IMG/VR virus record: IMGVR_UViG_3300042261_000402
Location: 1 to 39,600 of that record
Direction: 5' to 3' (one strand)
Length of the DNA stretch: 39,600 nucleotides
From: a virus
A model generated the notes under the pieces. That model did no database searches, had not been told where the DNA came from, and saw only the letters and a list, made by a program, of their open reading frames with translations. Position numbers and translations under genes: made by a program. Shown in pieces: positions 12,887 through 20,978 of the stretch (position 1 is the first letter of the stretch; each line of letters begins with the position of its first letter).

Positions 12887-13192
12887 TCAATTTTGCTTTT
12901 TACCCTTCTTAATCTGTTTAACCTTATCCAAAAGAAATTCTTTTATACATTTCTCTGAGCAAAAATCAAGAGTGCCATCTTCTGCTTTAAAAATATTTTT
13001 TTCTAAAATATCTCCATTGTTTTCTGTATCAGGAATAGTTCTATGTAATAAATAAAGTTTTTCAGCCCTAAACCAATCCATTGGAGTTATCGCGCCTTTC
13101 CGTAATGAACCTGATTGCTTTTTGCAAGTATCACAAATCTTTATTGGTGCATCAACCAATACAATCTCTTTTATTTTTATCGTGCCTTTCAT
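12887..13192 (-). CDS. Zinc-binding protein, treble-clef like, 101 aa
   Basis: CDTCKKQSGSLRKG near residues 20-33 and DFCSEKCIKEFLLDKVKQI near 76-94: two Cys pairs around a beta/helix core, then a very basic tail. The second motif (CSxxCxxEFL) is typical of MYND/TRASH-like zinc fingers. Leaderless expression is predicted from a TATA element 23 bases upstream. Function unknown. Confidence 0.6.
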   Translation of the reverse strand: MKGTIKIKEIVLVDAPIKICDTCKKQSGSLRKGAITPMDWFRAEKLYLLHRTIPDTENNGDILEKNIFKAEDGTLDFCSEKCIKEFLLDKVKQIKKGKKQN

Positions 13193-13210
13193 AAAAGATA
13201 TATGTATATC

Positions 13211-13223
13211 ATATTTATAAATC
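13211..13223 (-). promoter_or_regulatory. TATA element for the 13192 gene
   Basis: Minus strand GATTTATAAATAT, centred about 24 bases before the ATG at 13192. Confidence 0.5.
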
Positions 13224-13226
13224 TTT

Positions 13227-13574
13227 CTATTTTTGATTGTGCATTTTCAAATAAGCGTCATACTTTTCGTGAATTATTGCTGGTATTCTGTCAGGTCTGA
13301 CAAGACTCAACTTTAATTGTCTTGGGTTTGTTCCTTTGTCCATCATCTCTTGAACTATCTCGTAAACAGTCTGCAAATATTCAGTCTGCCTTATTCTTGC
13401 CATAAGTCCAACAGCCGTAGTATACTCATTAAGATTTGAGCACTTTATACCCAAACAATAGAAATCTGCTTCTTGACAGGCATACTCAAATGCAAAACTT
13501 AAAAGACTATCTACTTGCTTGTCTCCTACCAATTTTCTGAGTCTGCTTTCAATTTCTTTTCTGTTTGGTCTCAT
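13227..13574 (-). CDS. Hypothetical helical protein, 115 aa
   Basis: All-helical composition with several Cys (FEYACQEADFYCLGIKCSNL) and repeated Leu/Arg. No recognised domain. Coupled by ATGA to the HNH-like gene upstream, so the two probably act together or share regulation. Confidence 0.5.
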   Translation of the reverse strand: MRPNRKEIESRLRKLVGDKQVDSLLSFAFEYACQEADFYCLGIKCSNLNEYTTAVGLMARIRQTEYLQTVYEIVQEMMDKGTNPRQLKLSLVRPDRIPAIIHEKYDAYLKMHNQK

Positions 13575-13780
13575 CTTCTCTCCTGTTCCTGAACATAAGT
13601 CTCTAAACCTCTATATCTTCCTCTCCAGAAATATTGATTTAAGTAACCAATAATCTCTGCAGGCGTTCTATTCATAAATAAAGCGTGATATTTCTCGTGC
13701 TGTCTGCCATCAATCATCACGATATTATCTCTATCTCGCCCTCCCCTCGATTTAGGAATAATATGATGTCTGCTTTGCAT
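13571..13780 (-). CDS. HNH-like protein, 69 aa
   Basis: SRHHIIPKSRGGRDRDNIVM with a later HEKYHALFMNRTP: the HH...N...H...H core of an HNH fold without the usual CxxC zinc knuckles, a type of very small HNH protein found in viruses. A TATA element 25 bases before the ATG predicts leaderless expression. Nuclease activity is plausible because the HH, Asn and distal His are all present. Confidence 0.65.
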   Translation of the reverse strand: MQSRHHIIPKSRGGRDRDNIVMIDGRQHEKYHALFMNRTPAEIIGYLNQYFWRGRYRGLETYVQEQERR

Positions 13781-13799
13781 AAATTACCTATGCTTATTT

Positions 13800-13810
13800 G
13801 ATATTTAAAT
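13800..13810 (-). promoter_or_regulatory. TATA element for the 13780 HNH gene
   Basis: Minus strand ATTTAAATATC, 25 bases before the ATG at 13780, placed just after the terminator of the preceding gene. Confidence 0.55.
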
Positions 13811-13824
13811 TTTAATAAAAAAGG

Positions 13825-13848
13825 AAAAAAACTGGACTTTCAACCAGT
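13825..13848 (-). terminator. Hairpin plus T-run terminator of the late region
   Basis: On the minus strand ACTGG (8-base loop) CCAGT is followed by seven T and then CCTTTTTT. It lies 10 bases after the stop of the 13858 gene and separates the structural/late region from the accessory region. Confidence 0.6.
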
Positions 13849-13857
13849 CAGTATTAT

Positions 13858-14325
13858 TTAATCAATTGACACTTCTGTATCAACATCACTATCGCTGTGG
13901 AAAACTACTGTTACAGAGTCTGTTCTATAACATTTTGTCTCAACATCCTTATCAGAAAATTTAATCTTCTGGTCAAAAGTTACAGTTGTTACTGTATCGT
14001 CTTTGTCAGATGTATCAACAGACATAGCTACGTTTGACTGTTTCAAGAAAGAAATTTGGTCAAAATCGTATTCTACATCATCACATACAAGTTCGTCATT
14101 ATCGTTATCTTTCAATAATACCTTGTATTCATTTGTAGCATTCGCAAGTGTTTCTGCGAATTTATCCACAACTACAGTGTTCGTAACATTCTTCTCTACA
14201 GCTACTTGTTTTTCAACTATTTTGTCTTGAAAGACAACTTTTTCAGTTGGAAAAGCTACAGCTCCAGCGAAAATTCCCACTATTAAAGCGAGAATAGCTA
14301 CTACTGACCATATTGCATTGTTCAT
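13858..14325 (-). CDS. Membrane-anchored extracytoplasmic protein, 155 aa
   Basis: Start at 14325 because GGAGGTATAAAA lies 6-12 bases before it. MNNAIWSVVAILALIVGIFA is an N-terminal membrane anchor or signal segment. The remainder is an acidic, Asp- and Thr-rich soluble domain with two Cys (LVCDDVEYDF, ETKCYRTDSV) that could form a disulfide outside the membrane. It is the last gene of the late region. It could be a spanin-like or superinfection-exclusion protein, or a cell-surface factor; none is proven. Confidence 0.6.
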   Translation of the reverse strand: MNNAIWSVVAILALIVGIFAGAVAFPTEKVVFQDKIVEKQVAVEKNVTNTVVVDKFAETLANATNEYKVLLKDNDNDELVCDDVEYDFDQISFLKQSNVAMSVDTSDKDDTVTTVTFDQKIKFSDKDVETKCYRTDSVTVVFHSDSDVDTEVSID

Positions 14326-14353
14326 TTTTATACCTCCATTAAGTTTAGTTTGA

Positions 14354-14551
14354 TTATTCCTTAACAAAATATTCAAGAGTGTCTAAAACTAGCTTTCCTA
14401 CCAAAGTAATCAGAGTCGTATAAACTGGACTATGCGTAGTCACCCAGCCTACAAGAATTGGAACTCCTACCTTGAATATTTCCTTAATTGTCTTGCCGTT
14501 TCCAGCAAACCAATCAGCTAAATTCCACCCTTTTAGTGTAAATCGTGCCAT
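14354..14551 (-). CDS. Small membrane protein, holin candidate, 65 aa
   Basis: MARFTLKGWNLADWFAGNGK, then a hydrophobic stretch VGVPILVGWVTTHSPVYTTL and ITLVGKLVLDTLEYF, with a short charged end. One or two membrane helices. Size, position behind the adhesin genes and the neighbouring coiled-coil membrane protein suggest a lysis or egress role. A TATA element at 14571-14580 predicts leaderless expression. Confidence 0.55.
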   Translation of the reverse strand: MARFTLKGWNLADWFAGNGKTIKEIFKVGVPILVGWVTTHSPVYTTLITLVGKLVLDTLEYFVKE

Positions 14552-14570
14552 AAATTAGTTAAGTTTTGAT

Positions 14571-14582
14571 GTTATTTAAAGA
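14571..14582 (-). promoter_or_regulatory. TATA element for the 14551 gene
   Basis: Minus strand TCTTTAAATAAC, about 25 bases before the ATG at 14551. Confidence 0.5.
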
Positions 14583-14588
14583 TTGTGG

Positions 14589-14873
14589 TTATTGACTTCT
14601 GCCAAAAAGTAAGTTCCTAAGTGCTCGATAGTCCTTAAAATTGATGTATGCCCTTGCAAATCGCTCTGCATAGCCCTCATTTACCCATCTCCTATAAGCT
14701 TCGTCCCAAGAAATGTCCTCTTTCAGTATAGAATACTTCCAAAACTCAACAAGTTTATGCTGTTCTACTACTCTATCATCTAAAGTTCTCAAAAGTGCCT
14801 CAAGTGGACAATACGCCTCATTCTCGCAATGACATTCAGTCCTTAAATCCTTTAATGCTTTTCTTGTTGCCAT
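14589..14873 (-). CDS. Hypothetical protein, 94 aa
   Basis: Start at 14873 gives a TAATG overlap with the upstream stop; the longer frame would run through that gene. MATRKALKDLRTECHCENEA has a CHC motif and a further Cys in YCPLEALLRTLDD. The rest is helical and basic with Trp and Tyr (EAYRRWVNEGYAERFARAYI). Possibly a soluble partner of the membrane proteins on either side. Not recognised. Confidence 0.5.
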   Translation of the reverse strand: MATRKALKDLRTECHCENEAYCPLEALLRTLDDRVVEQHKLVEFWKYSILKEDISWDEAYRRWVNEGYAERFARAYINFKDYRALRNLLFGRSQ

Positions 14874-15100
14874 TATCTTGTCAGTGCCCAAAGAATTAAC
14901 CCTGAACATAACGCACTCAGAAACATTCCAATCGCAGTTGCCCAATTAGGTAATCTTGAACTCTGATGATTAAATAATTCAGTCATCTTGTCATCCATTT
15001 CGTCTAATTGTTGTTTTATTTCTAATATACAAGCGTGTGTGCTCTCTACTTTCTCTCTTGTTACCTGCCCAAATGCACAGCCGTTAGTTAATCTTGCCAT
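14873..15100 (-). CDS. XhlA/holin-like membrane protein, 75 aa
   Basis: The N-terminal helical, charged part (REKVESTHACILEIKQQLDE) with coiled-coil character is followed by one C-terminal membrane helix (WATAIGMFLSALCSGLILWAL). This order is that of haemolysin XhlA-like holin accessories in phages. It is coupled by TAATG on both sides, between the adhesin and the next small gene. Supports a lysis or membrane-attachment role. Confidence 0.55.
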   Translation of the reverse strand: MARLTNGCAFGQVTREKVESTHACILEIKQQLDEMDDKMTELFNHQSSRLPNWATAIGMFLSALCSGLILWALTR

Positions 15101-16374
15101 TATACTATCGGTTCTTGCGTTGCAGAATAGCTCCCCCCTGAGCCATTGCTACCATCCACTCCATCGTGTCCAACCTCTCCGTCTTGAAATTTACTTCCAC
15201 CATTTCCACCATTTCCGTGTGCTCCGCCATTTTGGGTTCTTGTTCCTGAAGATGTGCAAGTATCTCTGTAATAAAAGAAAATATTACCTGCATTTCCTCC
15301 ACCTCCACCACCAGCTCCGCCTCCTCCAGCAGCCCAAGCACCACCAGAAGTATAAAAACTTGCATAACCTCTTCCATTTCCGCCATCTCCACCATTTTGT
15401 CCTGCTCCACCTGAAGTATCTGCTGTTCCTGTAAAACTTATATCATTTGCCTTTAAATAAAAATGAATACCAGAATTTCCTCTATTTCCACCGCAACCAC
15501 CACCTCCGCCTGCAACTACAACAATAATCATTGCAGAAGACCAACTTTCAGTATAAGCACCATTTGAACCATCTGCTCCAAATGTCTGACTACCATATCC
15601 TCCAGTCGCACTAACGCTATAATAAGTAATATCATCTAAATTATAAGCAGCTCCGCCACTGCCTCCAGCACTCTGAGACGAACTTCCCCCATTCTGTGCA
15701 CTATTGGCAGTTGTCGGACCATTTCCACTTCTTGATACACTTCCTCTCGAACCCCTGCTCGGACTCGGACCTCCGTCTCCTCCATTTCCTGCATAACCAT
15801 TATTTACGTCTGTTCCAGCATAACCACCACCACCGCCTCCACCGTAACCATTGCTTTGTGCTCCGCCATATCCAATTCCTGCGTGATTTCCGCCGTTTCC
15901 ACCTGCTCCACCATTTGCTGTTTGTGGTGCTGAAATATTTTGACTATCTCCTGTAAAATTACTATAACTTGTCAATAAACTATTCAAAACAACCGCACCA
16001 GAAATTGTTGCTGTTCCTTGACATAAAATATACATAACTGCCCCAGTCGTCATAGTTGTTGAAAGTGTGCAACCTGAACCGATTGTCATATTAGTAAACT
16101 GATAAAGCTGATTTAAATTCAAGTATAAAGTATTTCCTGATACTGTAAAATCAACTCCGTTTGTCAAATTTCCATAAGATTTTGTTGTCGTAGTAAAAAC
16201 TAATTCTCCAGAAGAACCATCGCCATAACCTGCTACTTTAACAAATACTGTTCTCCAAGTTCCATTATCGTTATAAAACATCTTTTTAACATCTCGCCAA
16301 GTCCCAGAGTTATTATAACCGATAGCCTTTATCTTCTGATAACTTCCGTTATACGCCCAAGTTCCAGCTGTCAT
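15100..16374 (-). CDS. Glycine-rich tail adhesin (poly-Gly helix type)
   Basis: 424 aa. The N-terminus has repeated GTWAYNGSYQK/GTWRDVKKMFYNDNGTW units (attachment). Residues 55-140 are beta-rich with Thr/Ser. From about 150 onward come many Gly-rich runs (GGAGGNGGNHAG, GGGGGGGYAG, GGGGAGGGGGGNAG) separated by short aromatic or polar segments. This layout resembles phage fibre-tip adhesins in which packed polyglycine-II helices carry receptor-binding loops. It is the last gene of the tail module. The local G+C rise follows from the Gly codons. Confidence 0.75.
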   Translation of the reverse strand: MTAGTWAYNGSYQKIKAIGYNNSGTWRDVKKMFYNDNGTWRTVFVKVAGYGDGSSGELVFTTTTKSYGNLTNGVDFTVSGNTLYLNLNQLYQFTNMTIGSGCTLSTTMTTGAVMYILCQGTATISGAVVLNSLLTSYSNFTGDSQNISAPQTANGGAGGNGGNHAGIGYGGAQSNGYGGGGGGGYAGTDVNNGYAGNGGDGGPSPSRGSRGSVSRSGNGPTTANSAQNGGSSSQSAGGSGGAAYNLDDITYYSVSATGGYGSQTFGADGSNGAYTESWSSAMIIVVVAGGGGGCGGNRGNSGIHFYLKANDISFTGTADTSGGAGQNGGDGGNGRGYASFYTSGGAWAAGGGGAGGGGGGNAGNIFFYYRDTCTSSGTRTQNGGAHGNGGNGGSKFQDGEVGHDGVDGSNGSGGSYSATQEPIV

Positions 16375-16919
16375 TAGTATTTAAGCCATAAATCACCAGA
16401 GGCTCCTCCACTTGGGTCAGATGTGCTTAAAGTAATTTTACCTAAAGGTTGTCCACTCTGAATTGTTATAGTTCCAGAACAGGTTGTCGATGCGTCACTT
16501 CTCATAAAACTTGAACTATGTAAACTATCAACCCTATCCGCATTTAAATTAGTGACTGCCGTAGTTGATGTTATTGTCAATGGAGCAGTTCCTGTCGCAA
16601 CATCGGAAATAAGTGACTTTGCTGTTAGATTTCCTGATGAGTCTCTTACTGCTACCGTAGATGCTGTTGATGCAGTAGCCGTATTATATCCGTCCAATAA
16701 ATCAGCATTTAAATTTGAAACTACTGTAGTAGATGCTACTGTAAATGGAGCTGTGCCTGTTGCTTGGTCTGAATAAAATTTTAGAGCCCTAACTTCATAA
16801 GAACCAACATCCCAATTTGCAGTCAATGCAAGAGTTCCATCGTTTCTCACAAACTTATTAACTTCACTCGCATACAAAACATCTCCGTTAATTTTTGGGA
16901 ATACTCCTTCTGCCGTCAT
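16374..16919 (-). CDS. Tail fibre protein with two internal repeats, 181 aa
   Basis: Two 25-residue units, ATGTAPFTVASTTVVSNLNA near residue 53 and ATGTAPLTITSTTAVTNLNA near 112, separated by a linker with AVRDSSGNLTAKSLISD. Ala/Thr/Ser-rich repeats ending in NLNAD are common in trimeric phage tail fibres. The end (SGGASGDLWLKY) resembles fibre C-termini. It overlaps the adhesin gene and probably forms its shaft. Confidence 0.75.
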   Translation of the reverse strand: MTAEGVFPKINGDVLYASEVNKFVRNDGTLALTANWDVGSYEVRALKFYSDQATGTAPFTVASTTVVSNLNADLLDGYNTATASTASTVAVRDSSGNLTAKSLISDVATGTAPLTITSTTAVTNLNADRVDSLHSSSFMRSDASTTCSGTITIQSGQPLGKITLSTSDPSGGASGDLWLKY

Positions 16920-17515
16920 ATTATCATATCTTTCTCCACGAAGATTAGCTGGACGCTTTCATCTTTTGTTATTCCTTCAAAGACTGCCCTGCTGAAACAT
17001 TTATTTGTTGTATCATCATTAAATAAACCAAATTCAGTGATTATATTTCCGTTTCCTTCTAATCCAAGTAATGTGCAAGAAATAGTCGCTTGTAAATTAT
17101 TCTCATCAAAAACTGGATAACTTGTATCAATAACTTTCTTAGAAGTTCCAACTATATAATTTTCTCCGCTTACCATAATATCCGAAGATAAAGTTAAATC
17201 CGTATTTGAATTAACCTGCGTCACATAAGCCCAAGTATTGTCCGTAGTATTCATAACAATATCTCCAACATCTACCGTAGAAGTAAAATTTTGTCCTGTC
17301 TCAACAAGATGATTAGCAGAAGTCGATGTCGTTGTCCCAGAGTCATTCTCACTCACTATTACAGGTGTCTCTAAATCTGTGTCTCCATTATCAGGCGTAG
17401 CATCTCCAATTCCTACTTTAAAATGTGCTGGTGCGGTATAGTCTGGAGTCTCCTTGAATACCCTATTTAATGCTATTTTCTTTCCTTCCAGAGTGATAAG
17501 ATTTCCGTAAGCCAT
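16916..17515 (-). CDS. Tail fibre-associated protein, 199 aa
   Basis: The N-terminus MAYGNLITLEGKKIALNRVF, then KVGIGDATPDNGDTDLETP, and a C-terminus ITEFGLFNDDTTNKCFSRAV follow a layout known from tail-fibre/baseplate-linked proteins of bacterial phages (beta-sandwich, GLFN motif). The middle (60-115) is an insert rich in Thr and Asn. It has its own TATA element (17535-17545), so the fibre genes may be transcribed independently of the tail operon. Confidence 0.65.
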   Translation of the reverse strand: MAYGNLITLEGKKIALNRVFKETPDYTAPAHFKVGIGDATPDNGDTDLETPVIVSENDSGTTTSTSANHLVETGQNFTSTVDVGDIVMNTTDNTWAYVTQVNSNTDLTLSSDIMVSGENYIVGTSKKVIDTSYPVFDENNLQATISCTLLGLEGNGNIITEFGLFNDDTTNKCFSRAVFEGITKDESVQLIFVEKDMII

Positions 17516-17534
17516 AATCTATCTAATCAATGCC

Positions 17535-17545
17535 GATATTTAAAG
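17535..17545 (-). promoter_or_regulatory. TATA element for the fibre genes
   Basis: Minus strand CTTTAAATATC, about 25 bases before the ATG at 17515; no Shine-Dalgarno in between. Confidence 0.55.
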
Positions 17546-17546
17546 T

Positions 17547-18308
17547 TTATGAATAACTCACAACAACTTTACTGATTTCCCCTCCTGTTCCTGCACTATC
17601 CCATATTCTCCATCTTAAATCATTTCCTGAATTTGTAAAAGTATACTCTACTCCATTTGTAACCTGCTCCCAATTGACTCCTCCGTCTGGACTTAAAAAA
17701 TATTCAAAATTAGTTCCTGAAACTATTGTAGCTGTTAGTGTTGCTTTTGTTATCGTTCCGTTATTCAAATTTATACTTTTACTATAAGCAGCTGGACCTA
17801 CTTGACCTTGTGTTTGTTGGCTTGGGTCGTAATAAATTTCATATAAAAAAGTCTGACTATCTTCTGCTGTCCAAGTTATACCACTATCATCGGAATAACC
17901 ACTAAGCGAAGTAACATCTGTATCCTTTAACCATTTTAATCCGTCTGTTCCTGTTGTGTCAACATCTAAACAAAGAGCATAAGTTTTATTCATAAGTAAA
18001 ATAGGAAAACTACCAGTTGTAAATTTTACCCATTCTCCTGCAGAGTCTGTTGTTACTCCGCTTACATCTACTCCAGTCTCTTCAAAAACTGATACTGGAT
18101 AAGGAGTTCCGTCATCATTACATTCTCTTATAGATATGGTTGCAGTAGTCAAAGTCCCAACTCTATAAACTTTAAGATAAATACCATCAGGTTGAGTTGG
18201 ATAAGTGTCTGGTGTTGTAAATGTTTGATACAAAAGATTATCATTATTAGCAAGACTATCGCTATCCTCTCCAGTATCATAACTTAACCATACTTCTGAT
18301 GTTCCCAT
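17547..18308 (-). CDS. Tail tip protein with beta-sandwich domains, 253 aa
   Basis: Start at 18308 because it gives a TAATG overlap with the hub gene. The N-terminal 160 residues (LLYQTFTTPDTYPTQPDGIY, TATISIRECNDDGTPY, MNKTYALCLDVDTTGTDGLK) form a carbohydrate-binding-like beta sandwich. A similar module is inserted in the upstream 717-aa protein. A second beta domain (SKSINLNNGTITKATLTATI) ends the chain. Likely exposed at the tail tip with a host-binding role. Confidence 0.6.
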   Translation of the reverse strand: MGTSEVWLSYDTGEDSDSLANNDNLLYQTFTTPDTYPTQPDGIYLKVYRVGTLTTATISIRECNDDGTPYPVSVFEETGVDVSGVTTDSAGEWVKFTTGSFPILLMNKTYALCLDVDTTGTDGLKWLKDTDVTSLSGYSDDSGITWTAEDSQTFLYEIYYDPSQQTQGQVGPAAYSKSINLNNGTITKATLTATIVSGTNFEYFLSPDGGVNWEQVTNGVEYTFTNSGNDLRWRIWDSAGTGGEISKVVVSYS

Positions 18309-20461
18309 TAGAATACTAAAGAGCCTCCACTCCACGTTGCAGTCGTTTGTGTTGCATCTTTAAAATCTGCATCAATAAATGTTTCCGTATAAATATTATT
18401 TGGGTGTAAAACTCTCAACTGAGTCTGATTATTATATCCGCCACCTAGTTTGCTCGTTCCTAATATTCCATAATTCTTTGAACTAACTATAAAAGAATCA
18501 GCCATAATTGTTTTTTTATCAACTTTCAAATATCTTTGCTTTAATTCTATCGGAGTGTTTACAGAATTATCAATATCTATCAATTCAATTACATAATCTG
18601 CATTTTGAGTATCTCTCTCTAAAAGTCTCTTAATATTTATATCAACATTTGTCTGCCACTCGGCTAATCTCCAAATTCTATCTCCAACATCTAATTCATC
18701 ATAATCTGCTGGGTATCTATATCTTTTCCTTGTAATGATTAAATTTTTATTCACTGCTGGTTGTGAAACATTATCAAGAACCTGAACTATTTGTCCTGCA
18801 TCTAAACCTAAATCTTGTGTAACATTAACCATCAGCGTCGTATAAATAAATGGCGTAGAATATTGGTCTAAATATTTCTGTCCTCTTACTCTTGCATCAT
18901 TGACTGTCTGAATATCGTTATAAGTTATAGTCTTCATAAATGGTGCTTGTGGTGGAGGACTATAAGTCGCAATACTTATTGGATTTGTTAAATGAACTGG
19001 TGTTGGTGCAAACAGCGTATATTCAATAACATAAGTATCTCCTGCTGAAAATTCGCTTCCAGTAAAAGGTTTCAATACCTTCTGCGTTTTATCAACAGAA
19101 TAGTCATAATACGAACTACTATCCTCTACCCCACCAATTGAAGGTGTAGAACTTCCATTCTTATAAACTGTAACTGCATTTGGCACATAATCTAATAAAA
19201 TCCCTGTCTTTGTCATAGGCACACTTGGTGTCGGATAATCTGTCGTATTGGCTATCGTTCCTGATTTTCTTGCTCCTACTTCTTGATTTGCTCCAATTAC
19301 TGTCAAATCGTTTACTAATTCAGTCGCATCATAAGTCCATTTTGGAACTTTAATTATATTTCCTCCTACTTCTAAGGAATTTGAATTTGCTGTAAAACCC
19401 TTTGGCTCAAAATAAACTAAATCCGTATCAGACCTATAATAAAACTGCCAACCAATAGCATCAGCTAATGCTTTACATCTTTCAAACACATCTGCGTGAT
19501 TACAAATAAATTTTTTCAATATATTTGTCGTTCCAATATTTTGAATAGAATAAGCTGGGTCTGGCGTAGTAGAAGGATTTAATGTTGCACTTAGTCCTGC
19601 TTTATCAGTAATCAAATCGTGAAAGATTGCACTGATATTTCCACCAAAAGCATCAATCTCGCTATCATAAACTAAATTAGCTTCTGCTCGTATTGCCATC
19701 CATAATTCATCTTGAGCTATTACCTTAACTTTCCCACCCTCTGGCTCATAAGACTGAATATATCCTGAAAAAACCTGCGTATAGTTAATTGTCGTCGGAG
19801 TTCCAATTATATTAAAATTCATCACTAAATCCGTCCAAGTCCCAGTAGTCCAAGCTGGTGTAGGAGTATAATACTGCCAGTCGCTATAAGGGTAAGTTTT
19901 AGTTCCGCCTGTCCAGATTATATTCGTTGTAGACGTAGGATTATCTATATAAACAACTAAAGAATATTCTGTCCCTGCTGTCAAACTCACAGGAGTCATC
20001 GTAAATTCCATTTCTCCATATAACGGAAATGGTGCACTACTACTTGCGATAGTCCCAGTAGATAAAACAGCATTTGGTTTATGGCTTCCATCAACAGACC
20101 TTAATTCTGCTATAATATTACAATCATCTCCAAAATAAATCCCTCTTATTTTTATTCTTTTCAAAGTTATATCTGTCGATGGAGCAAAATTTTGAGCAGC
20201 TTTTGAAAATGGGTCTGCAATAGCCAAAGGATACTCCCAAACACCAGTTACTGAAGAAGACGCTACACTAATTTCAGTATCATATCCTCTTTGTATGCTA
20301 ACTTCTTGTCCTTCTTTTAATGTTATCACATCATTTACAGACTTCAATAAGTTAATAGTCGCTTGGGATATTGTCTCTCCAAAAACTCTCTCATATTCAT
20401 AATTATAAACTTTACTTGTTACGTCTGTTCCGTCTATATCTACTATTGTCTGAATTGCCAT
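18308..20461 (-). CDS. Tail hub/baseplate-like protein, 717 aa
   Basis: The N-terminal 60 residues and residues about 215-420 (FSGYIQSYEPEGGKVKVIAQ, DELWMAIRAEANLVYDSEID, HADVFERCKALADAIGWQFY) follow the pattern of phage tail hub proteins (gp27/late-control-D type beta barrels). Residues 66-210 are an inserted carbohydrate-binding-like sandwich (ADPFSKAAQNFAPSTDITLK), and about 460-530 is a small beta insert. The C-terminal part closes the hub fold. Coupled by A/ATG overlaps with both neighbours. It is the largest tail gene, directly after Dit-like and tape measure genes, as expected for a hub. Confidence 0.7.
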   Translation of the reverse strand: MAIQTIVDIDGTDVTSKVYNYEYERVFGETISQATINLLKSVNDVITLKEGQEVSIQRGYDTEISVASSSVTGVWEYPLAIADPFSKAAQNFAPSTDITLKRIKIRGIYFGDDCNIIAELRSVDGSHKPNAVLSTGTIASSSAPFPLYGEMEFTMTPVSLTAGTEYSLVVYIDNPTSTTNIIWTGGTKTYPYSDWQYYTPTPAWTTGTWTDLVMNFNIIGTPTTINYTQVFSGYIQSYEPEGGKVKVIAQDELWMAIRAEANLVYDSEIDAFGGNISAIFHDLITDKAGLSATLNPSTTPDPAYSIQNIGTTNILKKFICNHADVFERCKALADAIGWQFYYRSDTDLVYFEPKGFTANSNSLEVGGNIIKVPKWTYDATELVNDLTVIGANQEVGARKSGTIANTTDYPTPSVPMTKTGILLDYVPNAVTVYKNGSSTPSIGGVEDSSSYYDYSVDKTQKVLKPFTGSEFSAGDTYVIEYTLFAPTPVHLTNPISIATYSPPPQAPFMKTITYNDIQTVNDARVRGQKYLDQYSTPFIYTTLMVNVTQDLGLDAGQIVQVLDNVSQPAVNKNLIITRKRYRYPADYDELDVGDRIWRLAEWQTNVDINIKRLLERDTQNADYVIELIDIDNSVNTPIELKQRYLKVDKKTIMADSFIVSSKNYGILGTSKLGGGYNNQTQLRVLHPNNIYTETFIDADFKDATQTTATWSGGSLVF

Positions 20462-20853
20462 TAGTCAACCCTCGCACATTCAGTCATACTTACATCCCAG
20501 TTTACTAAATTAACATCTCCCTCAGATTTCTTCCAACCTACTGTATCAACCAAAACATAATAAGTGTGACCTGTCGTGTCTGACATATATTTTCTAGTTG
20601 CTGAACCTCCGTCAATCAAACTATTCAATTCATCAAGAAATGTCTCAATATCTCCGTCGTTTGCAGTAAAAATTCCAGCAATTTTTATTGTTCTTGTAAC
20701 TCCCAATAAAGCAGGTAAAGCAAAACTCTCATCACTATCAGACATAGGAATATTCATATAAAAAGATTGTGAGTCTTTATTAAAGTCCTCAGAAGTGACT
20801 GTCCCCATTCCTTGAGTAAAAATAATTCCACTTCCGTTTGTTGTTATCGTCAT
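20461..20853 (-). CDS. Distal tail (Dit)-like protein, 130 aa
   Basis: Beta-rich, with TRTIKIAGIFTANDGDIETF, LDELNSLIDGGSATRKYMSD and a C-terminus VNLVNWDVSMTECARVD. The order and length suit the small tail proteins that cap the tube between tape measure and hub. A ribosome binding site (GAGGAGG) lies inside the end of the overlapping 42-aa gene. The exact family is not certain. Confidence 0.55.
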   Translation of the reverse strand: MTITTNGSGIIFTQGMGTVTSEDFNKDSQSFYMNIPMSDSDESFALPALLGVTRTIKIAGIFTANDGDIETFLDELNSLIDGGSATRKYMSDTTGHTYYVLVDTVGWKKSEGDVNLVNWDVSMTECARVD

Positions 20854-20978
20854 TTTTTAGCCTCCTCTAATATTTTATAATTTAACTGACTTATAATCTT
20901 TAACTCTCTCTTTATTTCTCCAAGTAAATCAATAATCTTTTCTTCATTAGTTTTCGCTTTTATTTGTATTTCTGTCAT
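20850..20978 (-). CDS. Tiny coiled-coil protein between tape measure and Dit, 42 aa
   Basis: MTEIQIKAKTNEEKIIDLLG, then EIKRELKIISQLNYKILEEA. It is bounded by a TAATG overlap with the tape measure stop and an ATGA overlap with the next gene, which strongly suggests a real gene. Helical and amphipathic. Possibly an assembly factor; not recognised. Confidence 0.55.
   Translation of the reverse strand: MTEIQIKAKTNEEKIIDLLGEIKRELKIISQLNYKILEEAKK

Noticed and set aside
12843-12890. Longer 73-aa start for the DUF2080-like gene
   Set aside because: The extra 16 codons cover a good TATA element and have no similarity to the family; the shorter start fits the promoter distance.
15105-15410. Glu/Met/Val-rich 101-aa frame on the minus strand
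   Set aside because: It overlaps the glycine-rich adhesin in another frame; its odd composition is what shifted Gly codons (GGN to GNG/GAN) produce. No ribosome binding site or motif.
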